From Asaia bogorensis (lineage in GTDB: Bacteria > Pseudomonadota > Alphaproteobacteria > Reyranellales > Reyranellaceae), in contig CAMDCE010000042.1 of the NCBI GenBank assembly GCA_945889625.1, forward strand, positions 1 through 43,924: a stretch of 43,924 nt of DNA. Reading direction: 5' to 3'. The notes under the pieces are model-generated. The model saw nothing but the letters and a program-made list of their open reading frames with translations. It had not been told where the DNA came from and ran no database searches. The position numbers and the translations under genes were made by a program. This document shows, one piece after another, positions 31,954 through 39,807 of the stretch (positions are counted from its first letter, which is position 1; every line of letters starts with the position of its first letter).

Positions 31954-32882
31954 AGCGCGCTCCGTACCAGGCTCGCCAGGCCGGCGATGAACAGCGGGTG
32001 GGTGCCGACCGTCGGCACACGGACGTAGGTCGCAACGCCGGACTCCTTGGCCAACCGGCGATAGTCGATGTCGAGCTCGACCAGGGTCTCGGAATGTTCC
32101 GACACGAAGCTTAGCGGATAGAGCACGATGCCCATTTTGTCCGCCGCCGCGCGGCGGATTTCGTCGCCGGTCGAAGGCCCGATCCATTTAAGCGGGCCGA
32201 CGCGGCTTTGGTAGCAGACCGTCCAGTCCAGTCCGCCGATCTTGTCGGCAATCGCCGCCGCCGTCTGTTCGACCTGGGACTGATAGGGATCGCCCGCCTT
32301 GATGATCTTCTCGGGCAGGCCGTGTGCTGAGAACAGCACGCGCTTAGGTCCCGCACCTACTTCGGCAAGACCCTGTGTCACCAGTTCGGCAGATGCCGCA
32401 ATGAATCCTTCCTCGATTGGATAACTCTTCACCTCCACCGTCGGCACGTCGAGCTTCGCCGCAGCCTTCCACGCCTTGAATGACGAGCCGGTCGTGGTGG
32501 TCGAGAATTGCGGATAGAGCGGCAGCAGTACGATGCGATCAGGCGCGAAGCGCTTCACCGAGCGCACGGCGGCCTCTGTCATGGGATGCCAGTAGCGCAT
32601 ACAGACATAGCCGCGCCATTCGTGGCGGCCTTCCAACGCCGCCTCAAGCGCCCGCGCCTGCGCCTCCGTCTGGCCGAGAATGGGTGAGCTGCCGCCGATC
32701 TGGGCGTAGATGCTCTTCGCCTTGGGCGTTCGACGACTGGAGATGAACCGCGCCAACGGCAGGCGCAGCCAGGTTGGTAGGGCGATGATTGCTGGATCGC
32801 TGAACAGATTGCGCAGAAACGGCTGCACCGCCTCGAGAGAATCGGGACCGCCGAGATTGAAAAGGATAATCGCGACTTTCAC
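31935..32882 (-). CDS. hemH: Ferrochelatase
   Basis: A 315-residue ferrochelatase, inserting Fe(II) into protoporphyrin IX at the membrane. It begins VAIILFNLGGPDSLEAVQPFLRNLF. The metal-site His is in LFSAHGLPEK, and CYQSRVGPLKWIGPST and PLSFVSEHSETLVELD are present. The start is GTG at 32882, overlapping the hemE stop as GTGA. Its end overlaps hemJ by 19 bp, giving a tightly coupled hemE-hemH-hemJ unit covering three of the last four steps of heme synthesis. Confidence 0.96.
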   Translation of the reverse strand: MKVAIILFNLGGPDSLEAVQPFLRNLFSDPAIIALPTWLRLPLARFISSRRTPKAKSIYAQIGGSSPILGQTEAQARALEAALEGRHEWRGYVCMRYWHPMTEAAVRSVKRFAPDRIVLLPLYPQFSTTTTGSSFKAWKAAAKLDVPTVEVKSYPIEEGFIAASAELVTQGLAEVGAGPKRVLFSAHGLPEKIIKAGDPYQSQVEQTAAAIADKIGGLDWTVCYQSRVGPLKWIGPSTGDEIRRAAADKMGIVLYPLSFVSEHSETLVELDIDYRRLAKESGVATYVRVPTVGTHPLFIAGLASLVRSALCSTKS

Positions 32883-33922
32883 GCGTCGCCCAGCTTCCAG
32901 TTCCGCACGATCTCGACCAGGCGTGCGACGTTGTCGGGCGGCGTCTGCGGCACCACGCCGTGCCCGAGATTGAACACGAACGGTCCGCCGCCGAGCTTGC
33001 CCAGAATGCGCGTTGCCTCATGCTCCAGCGCTTGGCCGCCGGCCACCAGCATCAGCGGATCGAGATTGCCCTGCAGGCAGATCTGCGGCTGCAGCTCCTT
33101 GGCTGCCCAGTGCGCGCCGATACCGGTGTCGATCGACAGCGCCGCAAAGACATCCGGCCGGCGATACATCAGCGTTGCCGGACCGACGGCGCGCGGAAAG
33201 GCGATGACCGGCGTTCCGGGATGGCGCCCACGAACGGCCTGGGCGATGCGCACCATCGGCTCCAGCGACCAGCGGAAGAGCTGCTCCTCCGGCAGCACGC
33301 CGGCCCACGAATCGAAGAGCTGGACGGCATCGGCGCCTGACTCGACTTGATAGCCGAGATGATCGACCACCGCCTCGATCAGAAGCTCGATCAGCAGGCC
33401 GAACGAGTCGGGATGGCGGAAGGCCCAGTCCTTGACCTTGGCGAAGTCGCGGCTGCCGCCGCCTTCGATCATGTAGCAGGCGAGCGTGAAGGGTGCGCCG
33501 GCGAAACCCAGTAGGGCGGTCTGCTTTGGCAGTTCTGCCCGCGTCTGTTGGATCGCGCGATAGACCGGTGCGAGGTGCTCGGGCAACCGGGCGCGCGACA
33601 ATTTTCCGAACTGGGCGGGGTCGGTCAGCGCTTCCAGCTTTGGTCCTTCGCCTTCCTCGAACCAGACCTTCTGGCCAAGCGCATCGGGCACCACCAGAAT
33701 GTCGGAAAAGATGATGGCGGCATCAAAGCCGAAACGGCGGATCGGCTGCAGCGTGACCGCGACCGCCTTGTCCGGCGTGTAGCAGAATTCCAGGAAGGAC
33801 CGGGTGGTGGCGCGGACCTCGCGATACTCCGGCAGGTAGCGGCCAGCCTGGCGCATCAGCCAGATTGGCGGCGACGGAAAGCGCGTGCCCGCCAAGGTTT
33901 CCAGGAACTTCCCGCCGCTCAA
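32879..33922 (-). CDS. hemE: Uroporphyrinogen decarboxylase
   Basis: A 347-residue enzyme converting uroporphyrinogen III to coproporphyrinogen III. The signature WLMRQAGRYLPEYREVR lies at about residues 21-37; AIIFSDILVVPDALG and GFAGAPFTLACYMIEGGGS follow. The start is an unusual TTG at 33922 with GAGG nine bases upstream; the only nearby ATG runs at once into a stop. It heads a leftward string reaching cysK and is divergent from the PDRP gene across a 322-bp gap. In Caulobacter this hemE end borders the chromosomal origin. Confidence 0.96.
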   Translation of the reverse strand: MSGGKFLETLAGTRFPSPPIWLMRQAGRYLPEYREVRATTRSFLEFCYTPDKAVAVTLQPIRRFGFDAAIIFSDILVVPDALGQKVWFEEGEGPKLEALTDPAQFGKLSRARLPEHLAPVYRAIQQTRAELPKQTALLGFAGAPFTLACYMIEGGGSRDFAKVKDWAFRHPDSFGLLIELLIEAVVDHLGYQVESGADAVQLFDSWAGVLPEEQLFRWSLEPMVRIAQAVRGRHPGTPVIAFPRAVGPATLMYRRPDVFAALSIDTGIGAHWAAKELQPQICLQGNLDPLMLVAGGQALEHEATRILGKLGGGPFVFNLGHGVVPQTPPDNVARLVEIVRNWKLGDA

Positions 33923-34244
33923 ATCTTGTCCCTCATGCTTCCTCTTACTCTATTCATATTAGGTAGTAGCAGTAGTAGGTGCTGTGGAGCACGGGGATGC
34001 GCCTCATTAGACGTTCCTCCCCAGTTCCCTGTGGATCGGACGTGGCCAATTTCGTGTCGAATCGCCGGTTGATTCACGATTCGAATGTGTTCCTTTACTG
34101 ACTATCCGCAAGGGATGGGAGTTGGGGCGGGAAAGGCGAGTCGGGCCCTGAATCGATCCTCCCTCCGCCAAGTCGCCTGGAGTCCCCGCTTTGCCTCGGC
34201 CAATCCTGCATTCCTCCCGGGGGCGCTGTGGGGTAAAACGCTTC
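33923..34244. other. hemE-PDRP intergenic region, candidate chromosomal oriC
   Basis: This is the longest non-coding stretch in the window. In Caulobacter (hemE/CC_0001) and Rickettsia (hemE/RP001) the same divergent gene pair flanks the replication origin. It holds four imperfect DnaA-box-like nonamers: TGTGGAGCA (33983), TGTGGATCG (34030), CTATCCGCA (34102) and TGTGGGGTA (34227). An inverted TCGAATC/GATTCGA pair lies at 34057-34084, with a modest AT-rich patch at 33943-33961. I see no perfect DnaA box and no TTAA-N7-TTAA CtrA site. It must also hold the promoters of both flanking genes. Confidence 0.45.
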
Positions 34245-35090
34245 GTGGCCAACCGCAATTTCCACGTTCATCTCCTATCCGACTCGACCGGCGAAACCGT
34301 GTCGAGCGTCGCCCGCGCCTGCCTGGTGCAATACGAGGGTATCTTCGTACAGGAGCATGTCTGGTCGCTGGTGCGTACGCGTGGCCAGATGGACAAGGTG
34401 ATGCAGGCGGTCGAACGCGATCGTGGTCCCGTGCTCTACACTCTGGTCGATCAGGAGCTGCGCGACGCGGTGCGCGACCATTGCCGGCGCCTGCAGCTGC
34501 CCTGTGTCGGCGTGCTCGATCAGGCGATGAGCGTGCTGGCCGTCCATTTCCATTCCAAGAGCGAGCAGTGGCCGGGCCGCCAGCATCAGCTCGACGAAGG
34601 CTATTTCGATCGCATCGACGCCATGCACTACACCCTGGCGCATGACGACGGCCAGTCGACCCACGACCTCGAAGATGCCGATGTCGTCCTGGTCGGGCCG
34701 TCGCGTACCTCCAAGACACCGACCTGCGTCTACCTCGCCAACCGCGGCGTACGGGCGGCCAACATACCGCTGGTGCCGGAAGTGCCTCCGCCGCCGGAGC
34801 TCGAGACGATGAAGCGGCCGCTGGTGGTCGGGCTGATCACCGATCCCGAGCGGTTGGTGCAAATTCGCGTCAATCGCCTGCGCCTGCTGCAGCAGGAAAC
34901 CGAAACCGAATACACCGACATGGAGCAGGTGCAGCGCGAGATCCAGGCTGCGCGCCGGCTCTATGCCCGGCGTAAATGGGCGACCATCGACGTTACCCGC
35001 CGCTCGATCGAGGAAACCGCGGCCGCCATCCTGCAGATGCTGGCGACACGTCGCGAACAGCGCATGAAGGCGGGAGCGGTCTCGGACTAG
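34245..35090 (+). CDS. Pyruvate, phosphate dikinase regulatory protein (DUF299 kinase/phosphotransferase)
   Basis: A 281-residue bifunctional regulator that phosphorylates (with ADP) and dephosphorylates PPDK or PEP synthase. It begins FHVHLLSDSTGETVSSVARA. The nucleotide-binding loop is GPSRTSKTPTCVYLANRG at about residue 150, followed by NIPLVPEVPPPPEL and the C-terminal RKWATIDVTRRSIEETAAAIL. I start at GTG 34245 because family proteins begin a few residues before FHVHL; a TTG at 34191 is in frame but less likely. No ppdK or ppsA lies in the window. Its divergent partner is hemE. Confidence 0.92.
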   Translation: MANRNFHVHLLSDSTGETVSSVARACLVQYEGIFVQEHVWSLVRTRGQMDKVMQAVERDRGPVLYTLVDQELRDAVRDHCRRLQLPCVGVLDQAMSVLAVHFHSKSEQWPGRQHQLDEGYFDRIDAMHYTLAHDDGQSTHDLEDADVVLVGPSRTSKTPTCVYLANRGVRAANIPLVPEVPPPPELETMKRPLVVGLITDPERLVQIRVNRLRLLQQETETEYTDMEQVQREIQAARRLYARRKWATIDVTRRSIEETAAAILQMLATRREQRMKAGAVSD

Positions 35091-35117
35091 ACGTATAACG
35101 GTTGGGAGGAGGCGATC

Positions 35118-35525
35118 ATGCTAAATCGTCTCGTTGTATTTGGTCTGCTTCTTGCTGCGTCGTCTGCGTCGGCAGCGGATGCCATCAACGTCAAACGCGG
35201 CGAGGATGCGCTGGTATTCGGCAATTGCGTGCCGAGCCTGGAGGTCGAGAACGACACGGTGGAAATCATCGACTACTTGCAAGTCGATTTGGCGTTGGCG
35301 CTCAGCAATGGGCAGGAACGCACCGTCGAGTTGAAATCGGCTTACCGCGAGGGCGTGCTTCATCCCATTGGATCAGGAGGGCGTATTACCTTGAAGCAGC
35401 ATCTCGATACATCCCGTGCGCTCGGTGTGCCGTGCGGCGACGTAAAGGCGCGCAAGGTCCTGCGCACCATTTGCGAGGCCGAAGGCGGCAAACCCTGTGT
35501 CTCGCCGATCTCGGTGCAGCCATGA
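35118..35525 (+). CDS. Secreted hypothetical protein, 135 residues
   Basis: I do not recognise a family. An excellent signal peptide (LNRLVVFGLLLAASSASA, cut before ADAINV) marks it as periplasmic. The mature ~115 residues contain four cysteines (in GNCVPSL, VPCGDV, TICEAEG and KPCVSP), enough for two disulfides, and a beta-rich central part. GGGAGGAGG precedes the ATG, a strong ribosome site. It lies 27 bp after the PDRP gene, and its stop overlaps the start of a 24-codon frame. GC content appears lower than in the neighbours, which may hint at transfer. Confidence 0.72.
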   Translation: MLNRLVVFGLLLAASSASAADAINVKRGEDALVFGNCVPSLEVENDTVEIIDYLQVDLALALSNGQERTVELKSAYREGVLHPIGSGGRITLKQHLDTSRALGVPCGDVKARKVLRTICEAEGGKPCVSPISVQP

Positions 35526-35596
35526 TCAAGCGCCGGACAGTTCTCGGTGCTGCCGGCACCACGCTGCTGAAGGACGCCTGCTACAAGCCGGAGTAA
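35522..35596 (+). pseudogene. 24-codon Tat-signal-like stub
   Basis: A frame of 24 residues starts in an ATGA overlap with the secreted hypothetical gene. It begins MIKRRTVLGAAGTTLL, which has the twin-arginine look of a Tat export signal (RRTVL plus a short hydrophobic run), then stops after DACYKPE. It may be the surviving head of a deleted Tat-exported protein gene, with the deletion near the palindromic repeat that follows at once. A genuine tiny peptide is less likely. Confidence 0.4.
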
Positions 35597-35606
35597 CAGC
35601 GAAGCT

Positions 35607-35713
35607 GTCATCCTGAGCGAAGCGAAGGATCTTTAGGGCAACAACAAAAGGTCCTTCGCTGCGCAGATCCCTCGCAGATAAGCGCGGGGGTTACCCCGCG
35701 CGACTCGGATGAC
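35607..35713. repeat. Palindromic intergenic repeat (BoxE/REP-like), disrupted copy
   Basis: The left arm, CCTGAGCGAAGCGAAGGATC (35612-35631), matches the intact copy at 5402-5467. The right arm starts as GGTCCTTCGCTGCGC (35650-35664) but then runs into a scrambled segment. That segment contains AGATCCCTCGC and a separate GCGCGGGG-GTTA-CCCCGCGC hairpin (35682-35701), before the expected GGATGAC end at 35707-35713. It lies in the convergent gap before the glnD stop. It looks like a repeat that was invaded or rearranged. Confidence 0.75.
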
Positions 35714-35725
35714 GGCCGAGGGCCG

Positions 35726-38518
35726 TCACTCCGCCGCCTTCACCAGAGGTTCGAACCGGGCGTCGAAGTCGCGGATCGATTGTTCGACGGTGTCGCCGAC
35801 CTGCTTGAGCTTGGCCGGGTGCAGGACCTTCAGGCCGAACAGGTCCTTGACGTAGAACACGTCGACGGCACGCTCGCCGTAGGTGGTGATGTGGGCCGAG
35901 GCGATCTGCAGGTTGAGCCGCGTCAGCGCCCGCGTCACGGTGTGCAGGAAGCCCGGCCGGTCGCGGCCGTTGACCTCGATCACGGTGAAAGTGTCCGACG
36001 CGTTGTTGTCGATCAGCACGCGCGGCTGGACGGTGAAGACGCGGTCGCGCTTGGGCCATGAGCTGCGCTGGGCGTCGAGCTCGCGAGGGATGTCGAGGCG
36101 GTTGCTGAGCGCCATCTCGACGCGGGCGGCGAGGCGCGCCAGGCGCTGCGGTCCGTCGAACGGCTTGCCCTCGAGGTCCTGGATCCAGAAGGTGTCGAGC
36201 GCCATGCCGTTGGCCAGGGTGAAGATCTTGGCGTCGACGATGTTGGCGCCGCTAATCGCCATAGCGCCGGCCAGCCGAGCGAACAGGCCGTGCGTGTCGA
36301 GCGTGTAGATCGTGACTTCGGTGACCGAACGACCGGTGTCGATGCGATGCTCGATCGCCAGCGGCTGGCGCTCGCGCTCGGCGCGGCGTACCAGCTCGGC
36401 CTGGCGCGCCAGCGTGTCGGGATCGAACGACAGCCAGTAAGGCGCATAGCCGCGGGTGAAGTGCTCCTCTTTCTCAGGCTCGGTCCAGCCGGCGAGGCGC
36501 TGGGCAACCTCGGCCTGGATCGCCTTGATGCGTTCGCCGCGGCCGCCCGCGAGGGTGCCGCCCGACAGGACCTGTTCGGCGGCGTGATAGAGCTGGCGTA
36601 GGAGGGCTGCTTTCCAGCCGTTCCATACATTGGGGCCGACGGCGCGGATGTCGCACACCGTCAGCACCAGTAGCAGCCGCAGCCGCTCGGGCGATTGAAC
36701 GAGGGCGGCAAAATTTTCGATGGTCTTGGGGTCCATCAGGTCGCGCTGGAACGCCGTGCCCGACATGGCGAGGTGGTAGCGCACCAGCCAGGCCACGGTC
36801 TCGGTCTCGGCGGCGCTGAGGCCCAGACGCGGGCCCAACTGGTTGCCCACCTCGGCGCCCAGCACCGAGTGATCGCCGCCGCGGCCCTTGGCGATGTCGT
36901 GCAGCAACAGGGCAAGATAGAGCACCGGCCGCGACAGGATCTTGTGCACGACCTCGGCGGACAGCGGATGGTCTTCCTTGAGCGTGCCGTTCTCGATGCC
37001 CGCCAGGATGCCGATGGCGCGGATCGTGTGCTCGTCGACCGTGTAGGTGTGATACATGTCGTGCTGCGTTTGTGCCACGACACGACCGAAATCGGGCACG
37101 AAGCGGCCGAACACGCCGGCCTCGTTGAGGCGCCGCAGGGTGGTCTCCGGGTCGTGCCGCGACGTCAGCATCTCCATGAACAGCCGATTGGCCTCGGGAT
37201 CGGTCCTGAGCTTGTCGAGCAGGCGGATGTTCTGGGTGATCAGCCGCAAGGTCGCGGGATGGATGTCGAGGCCGTTTTCCTGCGCGACATGGAACAGCCG
37301 CAGGATCGCGGCCGGGTCTTTCGTGAACGCGTCGGGCGCGGCGACGCCCAGCCTCTCGCCATCGAGCTTGAAGCCGTCGAGCTGGCGCGGCCGCAGGGTC
37401 TGCCACAAAGCGGCGAGCTTGGGCTTGCGCCGGTGGCTGTCCTCGAGGGCGGCCACGAAGATGCGCGTGAGATCGCCCACCGTCTTGGCGTGAAGATAGT
37501 AGTGCTTGGTGAAGCGCTCGACTCCGCGGCTGCCTGGCCGGTCCTGGTAGCCCAGCCTTCCTGCGATCTCGCGCTGCAGGTCGAACGACAGACGATCGTC
37601 GGCGCGATTCGTCAAATAGTGAATGTGGCAGCGCACGGTCGAGAGGAAGCGCTCGGCGCGCTCGAAGTGCCGCGCCTCCTCCTTGGTCAGCACTCCCTTG
37701 GCGACCAGCTCGCCGGGCTGGTTGACGCGATAAAGATACTTGGCGATCCAGAACAGCAGGTGGAGATCGCGCAGGCCACCCTTGCCCTCCTTGACGTTGG
37801 GCTCCACGACATAGCGCGAATCGCCCATGCGCTGATGGCGCTGGTCGCGCTCGCTGAGCTTGGCCTCGACGAAGTCGCGCCCGTCGCCGCTGGTGAAGCG
37901 CTGAGAGAAAGCCTTCATCAGCTCGTCGTAGAGTTCGCGGTCGCCCCACAGGTAGCGCGCTTCGAGGAGCGCCGTGCGGATCGTGTGATCGCGATCGGCG
38001 TAGCGCAGGCTTTCGTCGACCGTGCGGGTGGCGTGGCCGACCTTCAGCCCCATGTCCCACAGCAGATACAGCATGAACTCGACGATCTGCTCGCCGCGCG
38101 GCGTCTGCTTGTAGGGTCTTAGGAACAGCAGATCGAGGTCGGAAAGCGGCGCCAGCTCGCCGCGGCCGAAGCCGCCGGTCGCCACCACGCCCAGCCGCTC
38201 GGCGGCACTCGGATTGGCCGCGGGATAGGCATGTTGGTCGGCGAAGTCGAAGATCACCCGGATCAGCTGGTCCATGAGGAACGAGGTGGCGACCAGCAAC
38301 GCGGGCCCGTCGTTGCGCAGCGTTCCCGGCTCCTCGAAGCGGCGGCGGATCTCGGCCCGCCCCGCCGCCAAAGCGTCGCGCAACAGCGCCAGCACCGGCG
38401 CGCGCGGCGGCTCGCCGCCCGTCGGCAGGTCCTCGACCAGGTGGGCCAAGGCCTCCTCCAGGACGCGGCGACGGATGATCGCGCGGCGGTCGGGGATGCG
38501 GTCGTAGGGAGTGGCCAT
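35726..38518 (-). CDS. glnD: Bifunctional [PII] uridylyltransferase/uridylyl-removing enzyme GlnD
   Basis: A 930-residue nitrogen sensor that uridylylates PII proteins when glutamine is low and reverses this when it is high. The nucleotidyltransferase site is GGFGRG at 115-120 with the Asp pair at 127 and 129 (LSDLDLLFL). The HD hydrolase site is LLLHDIAKGRGGDHS with His540-Asp541. Two C-terminal ACT domains follow, at about 730-800 (TIYTLDTHGLFARLAGAMA) and 850-920 (NGRDRPGFLHTVTRALTRL). All key motifs are intact. The ATG is at 38518. It is divergent from a binding-protein-like gene by 43 bp; no PII gene is nearby. Confidence 0.97.
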   Translation of the reverse strand: MATPYDRIPDRRAIIRRRVLEEALAHLVEDLPTGGEPPRAPVLALLRDALAAGRAEIRRRFEEPGTLRNDGPALLVATSFLMDQLIRVIFDFADQHAYPAANPSAAERLGVVATGGFGRGELAPLSDLDLLFLRPYKQTPRGEQIVEFMLYLLWDMGLKVGHATRTVDESLRYADRDHTIRTALLEARYLWGDRELYDELMKAFSQRFTSGDGRDFVEAKLSERDQRHQRMGDSRYVVEPNVKEGKGGLRDLHLLFWIAKYLYRVNQPGELVAKGVLTKEEARHFERAERFLSTVRCHIHYLTNRADDRLSFDLQREIAGRLGYQDRPGSRGVERFTKHYYLHAKTVGDLTRIFVAALEDSHRRKPKLAALWQTLRPRQLDGFKLDGERLGVAAPDAFTKDPAAILRLFHVAQENGLDIHPATLRLITQNIRLLDKLRTDPEANRLFMEMLTSRHDPETTLRRLNEAGVFGRFVPDFGRVVAQTQHDMYHTYTVDEHTIRAIGILAGIENGTLKEDHPLSAEVVHKILSRPVLYLALLLHDIAKGRGGDHSVLGAEVGNQLGPRLGLSAAETETVAWLVRYHLAMSGTAFQRDLMDPKTIENFAALVQSPERLRLLLVLTVCDIRAVGPNVWNGWKAALLRQLYHAAEQVLSGGTLAGGRGERIKAIQAEVAQRLAGWTEPEKEEHFTRGYAPYWLSFDPDTLARQAELVRRAERERQPLAIEHRIDTGRSVTEVTIYTLDTHGLFARLAGAMAISGANIVDAKIFTLANGMALDTFWIQDLEGKPFDGPQRLARLAARVEMALSNRLDIPRELDAQRSSWPKRDRVFTVQPRVLIDNNASDTFTVIEVNGRDRPGFLHTVTRALTRLNLQIASAHITTYGERAVDVFYVKDLFGLKVLHPAKLKQVGDTVEQSIRDFDARFEPLVKAAE

Positions 38519-38561
38519 GGCGGCGCGATACTACAGGGCAGAAGGCCTGTAAAATAGGACC

Positions 38562-39455
38562 ATGCCCCACCCCTTCACCCTCGCCGTTTTCACCAAAAAC
38601 CGGGTCAATCCAGCTTACGACGCCGCCCGGATGGCCGCCGACCGCGTCGCCGCGGAAACCGGCGCGCGAACGATCCACTATGTGCCGCAGACGCCCGACC
38701 ATGTCGGCCAGCAGAAAGCTCTGGTGACCGAGGCGTTGGCTGCCCGTCCCGACGCTGTTCTGCTCAATCCGGCCGACGATCGGGAAATGCAGGAGGACCT
38801 GGCGCGACTTGCCGCCGCGGGCATTCCAGTCGCTCTTTTCATCAACCGCATGGAAGGCAAGTCCCTGACCTTCGTCGGGTCCGACGACGTGGCCGTGGGA
38901 TACACGGTCGGCAAGGCGCTGATCGACGGTTTGGGCGGGGCGGGCCGCATCGTGGCCCTCGACGGCACGCCGGGTGCGCGCACGGTGCGCGACCGTGCCG
39001 AGGGGCTGAAGCGCGCTGTGGCGGAAAATCCCGGCATCGAATTGCTGGGTGCGCGCGTCGGCTATCTTCAGCAGGCGCCGGCGCGAACGGCGATGGCCGA
39101 GTTGCTGGCGGCCCATCCGCATATCGATGGCGTGTGGACCGCCAACGACGTCATGGCCTTCGGCGCGCTGGAGGCGCTGGCCGATGCCGGGCGGACGGCG
39201 AAGGTGGTGGGCGTCAACGGCCTGCCTGCCGCGATCGACCACATCGAGCATGGCCGCATGCTGGCGAGCGTCGATTTCAGCGCCTTCAATATCGCAGCCA
39301 TTGCCACCCGCGCAGCGCTGCGCCATCTCGAAGGCAAAACGGTGCCGTCCGAGATCATGGTGCCGGCCGAACTGATCGATCGGTCGAACTACCGTCGCTG
39401 GAAAGTGCCGTTCGCGGAGCGCGCCTGTGCCGCCTGGGAAGAGATCGTGCGATAA
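38562..39455 (+). CDS. Sugar-binding-protein-like (Peripla_BP_4) protein lacking a signal peptide
   Basis: A 297-residue type I periplasmic-binding fold: FTLAVFTKNRVNPAYDAARMAADRVAAETG, PDAVLLNPADDREMQEDLARLAAAGIPVALFINR, then GVWTANDVMAFGALEALADAG and a C-terminal closing helix. This is the RbsB/LacI ligand-binding architecture. Yet the protein begins directly at the first beta strand, with neither a signal peptide nor a helix-turn-helix. No ABC permease or ATPase gene is adjacent. It may be a cytosolic ligand-binding protein, or its true start and leader have been lost; the upstream 43 bp leave no room for one. Confidence 0.82.
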   Translation: MPHPFTLAVFTKNRVNPAYDAARMAADRVAAETGARTIHYVPQTPDHVGQQKALVTEALAARPDAVLLNPADDREMQEDLARLAAAGIPVALFINRMEGKSLTFVGSDDVAVGYTVGKALIDGLGGAGRIVALDGTPGARTVRDRAEGLKRAVAENPGIELLGARVGYLQQAPARTAMAELLAAHPHIDGVWTANDVMAFGALEALADAGRTAKVVGVNGLPAAIDHIEHGRMLASVDFSAFNIAAIATRAALRHLEGKTVPSEIMVPAELIDRSNYRRWKVPFAERACAAWEEIVR

Positions 39456-39465
39456 TAGTCGCGCG

Positions 39466-39798
39466 ATGAATCGGATCATTCCCATGATCGTGCTGGCGGT
39501 GCTGGCGCTGGCCTCGCCGTTGGTCGCGCAGACGCGGCCGGCGCCGCCGCCCGCGACCAATCTGATCGACCTCAACACCGCCAGCCGAGACGATCTGATG
39601 ACCCTCGACGGCATCGGCGAAGTGCGAGCCGACGCCATCATCCGGGCGCGGCCGTTCCGGGCCAAGACCGAGCTCGTGGAACGCCGGCTGATCCCCGAGG
39701 CGCTGTACGAACGGATCTCCGACAAGGTGATGGCCCGCCCGCCGGCGACACCGCCGCCCGGCCGGCCACCGGCGCCGACACCGCCCAAACGGACCTGA
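39466..39798 (+). CDS. Secreted helix-hairpin-helix (ComEA-like) protein
   Basis: A 110-residue protein. A signal peptide (MNRIIPMIVLAVLALASPLVAQ) is followed by a Pro-rich linker and one helix-hairpin-helix DNA-binding module (LIDLNTASRDDLMTLDGIGEVRADAIIRARPF, about residues 33-64). A short Pro/Ala/Arg tail ends in PPKRT. This is the ComEA layout, periplasmic DNA binding during uptake, though a ComEA-like module alone does not prove competence. It starts 10 bp after the binding-protein-like gene and ends 9 bp before mnmE. Confidence 0.88.
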   Translation: MNRIIPMIVLAVLALASPLVAQTRPAPPPATNLIDLNTASRDDLMTLDGIGEVRADAIIRARPFRAKTELVERRLIPEALYERISDKVMARPPATPPPGRPPAPTPPKRT

Positions 39799-39807
39799 CC
39801 CCAGCTC

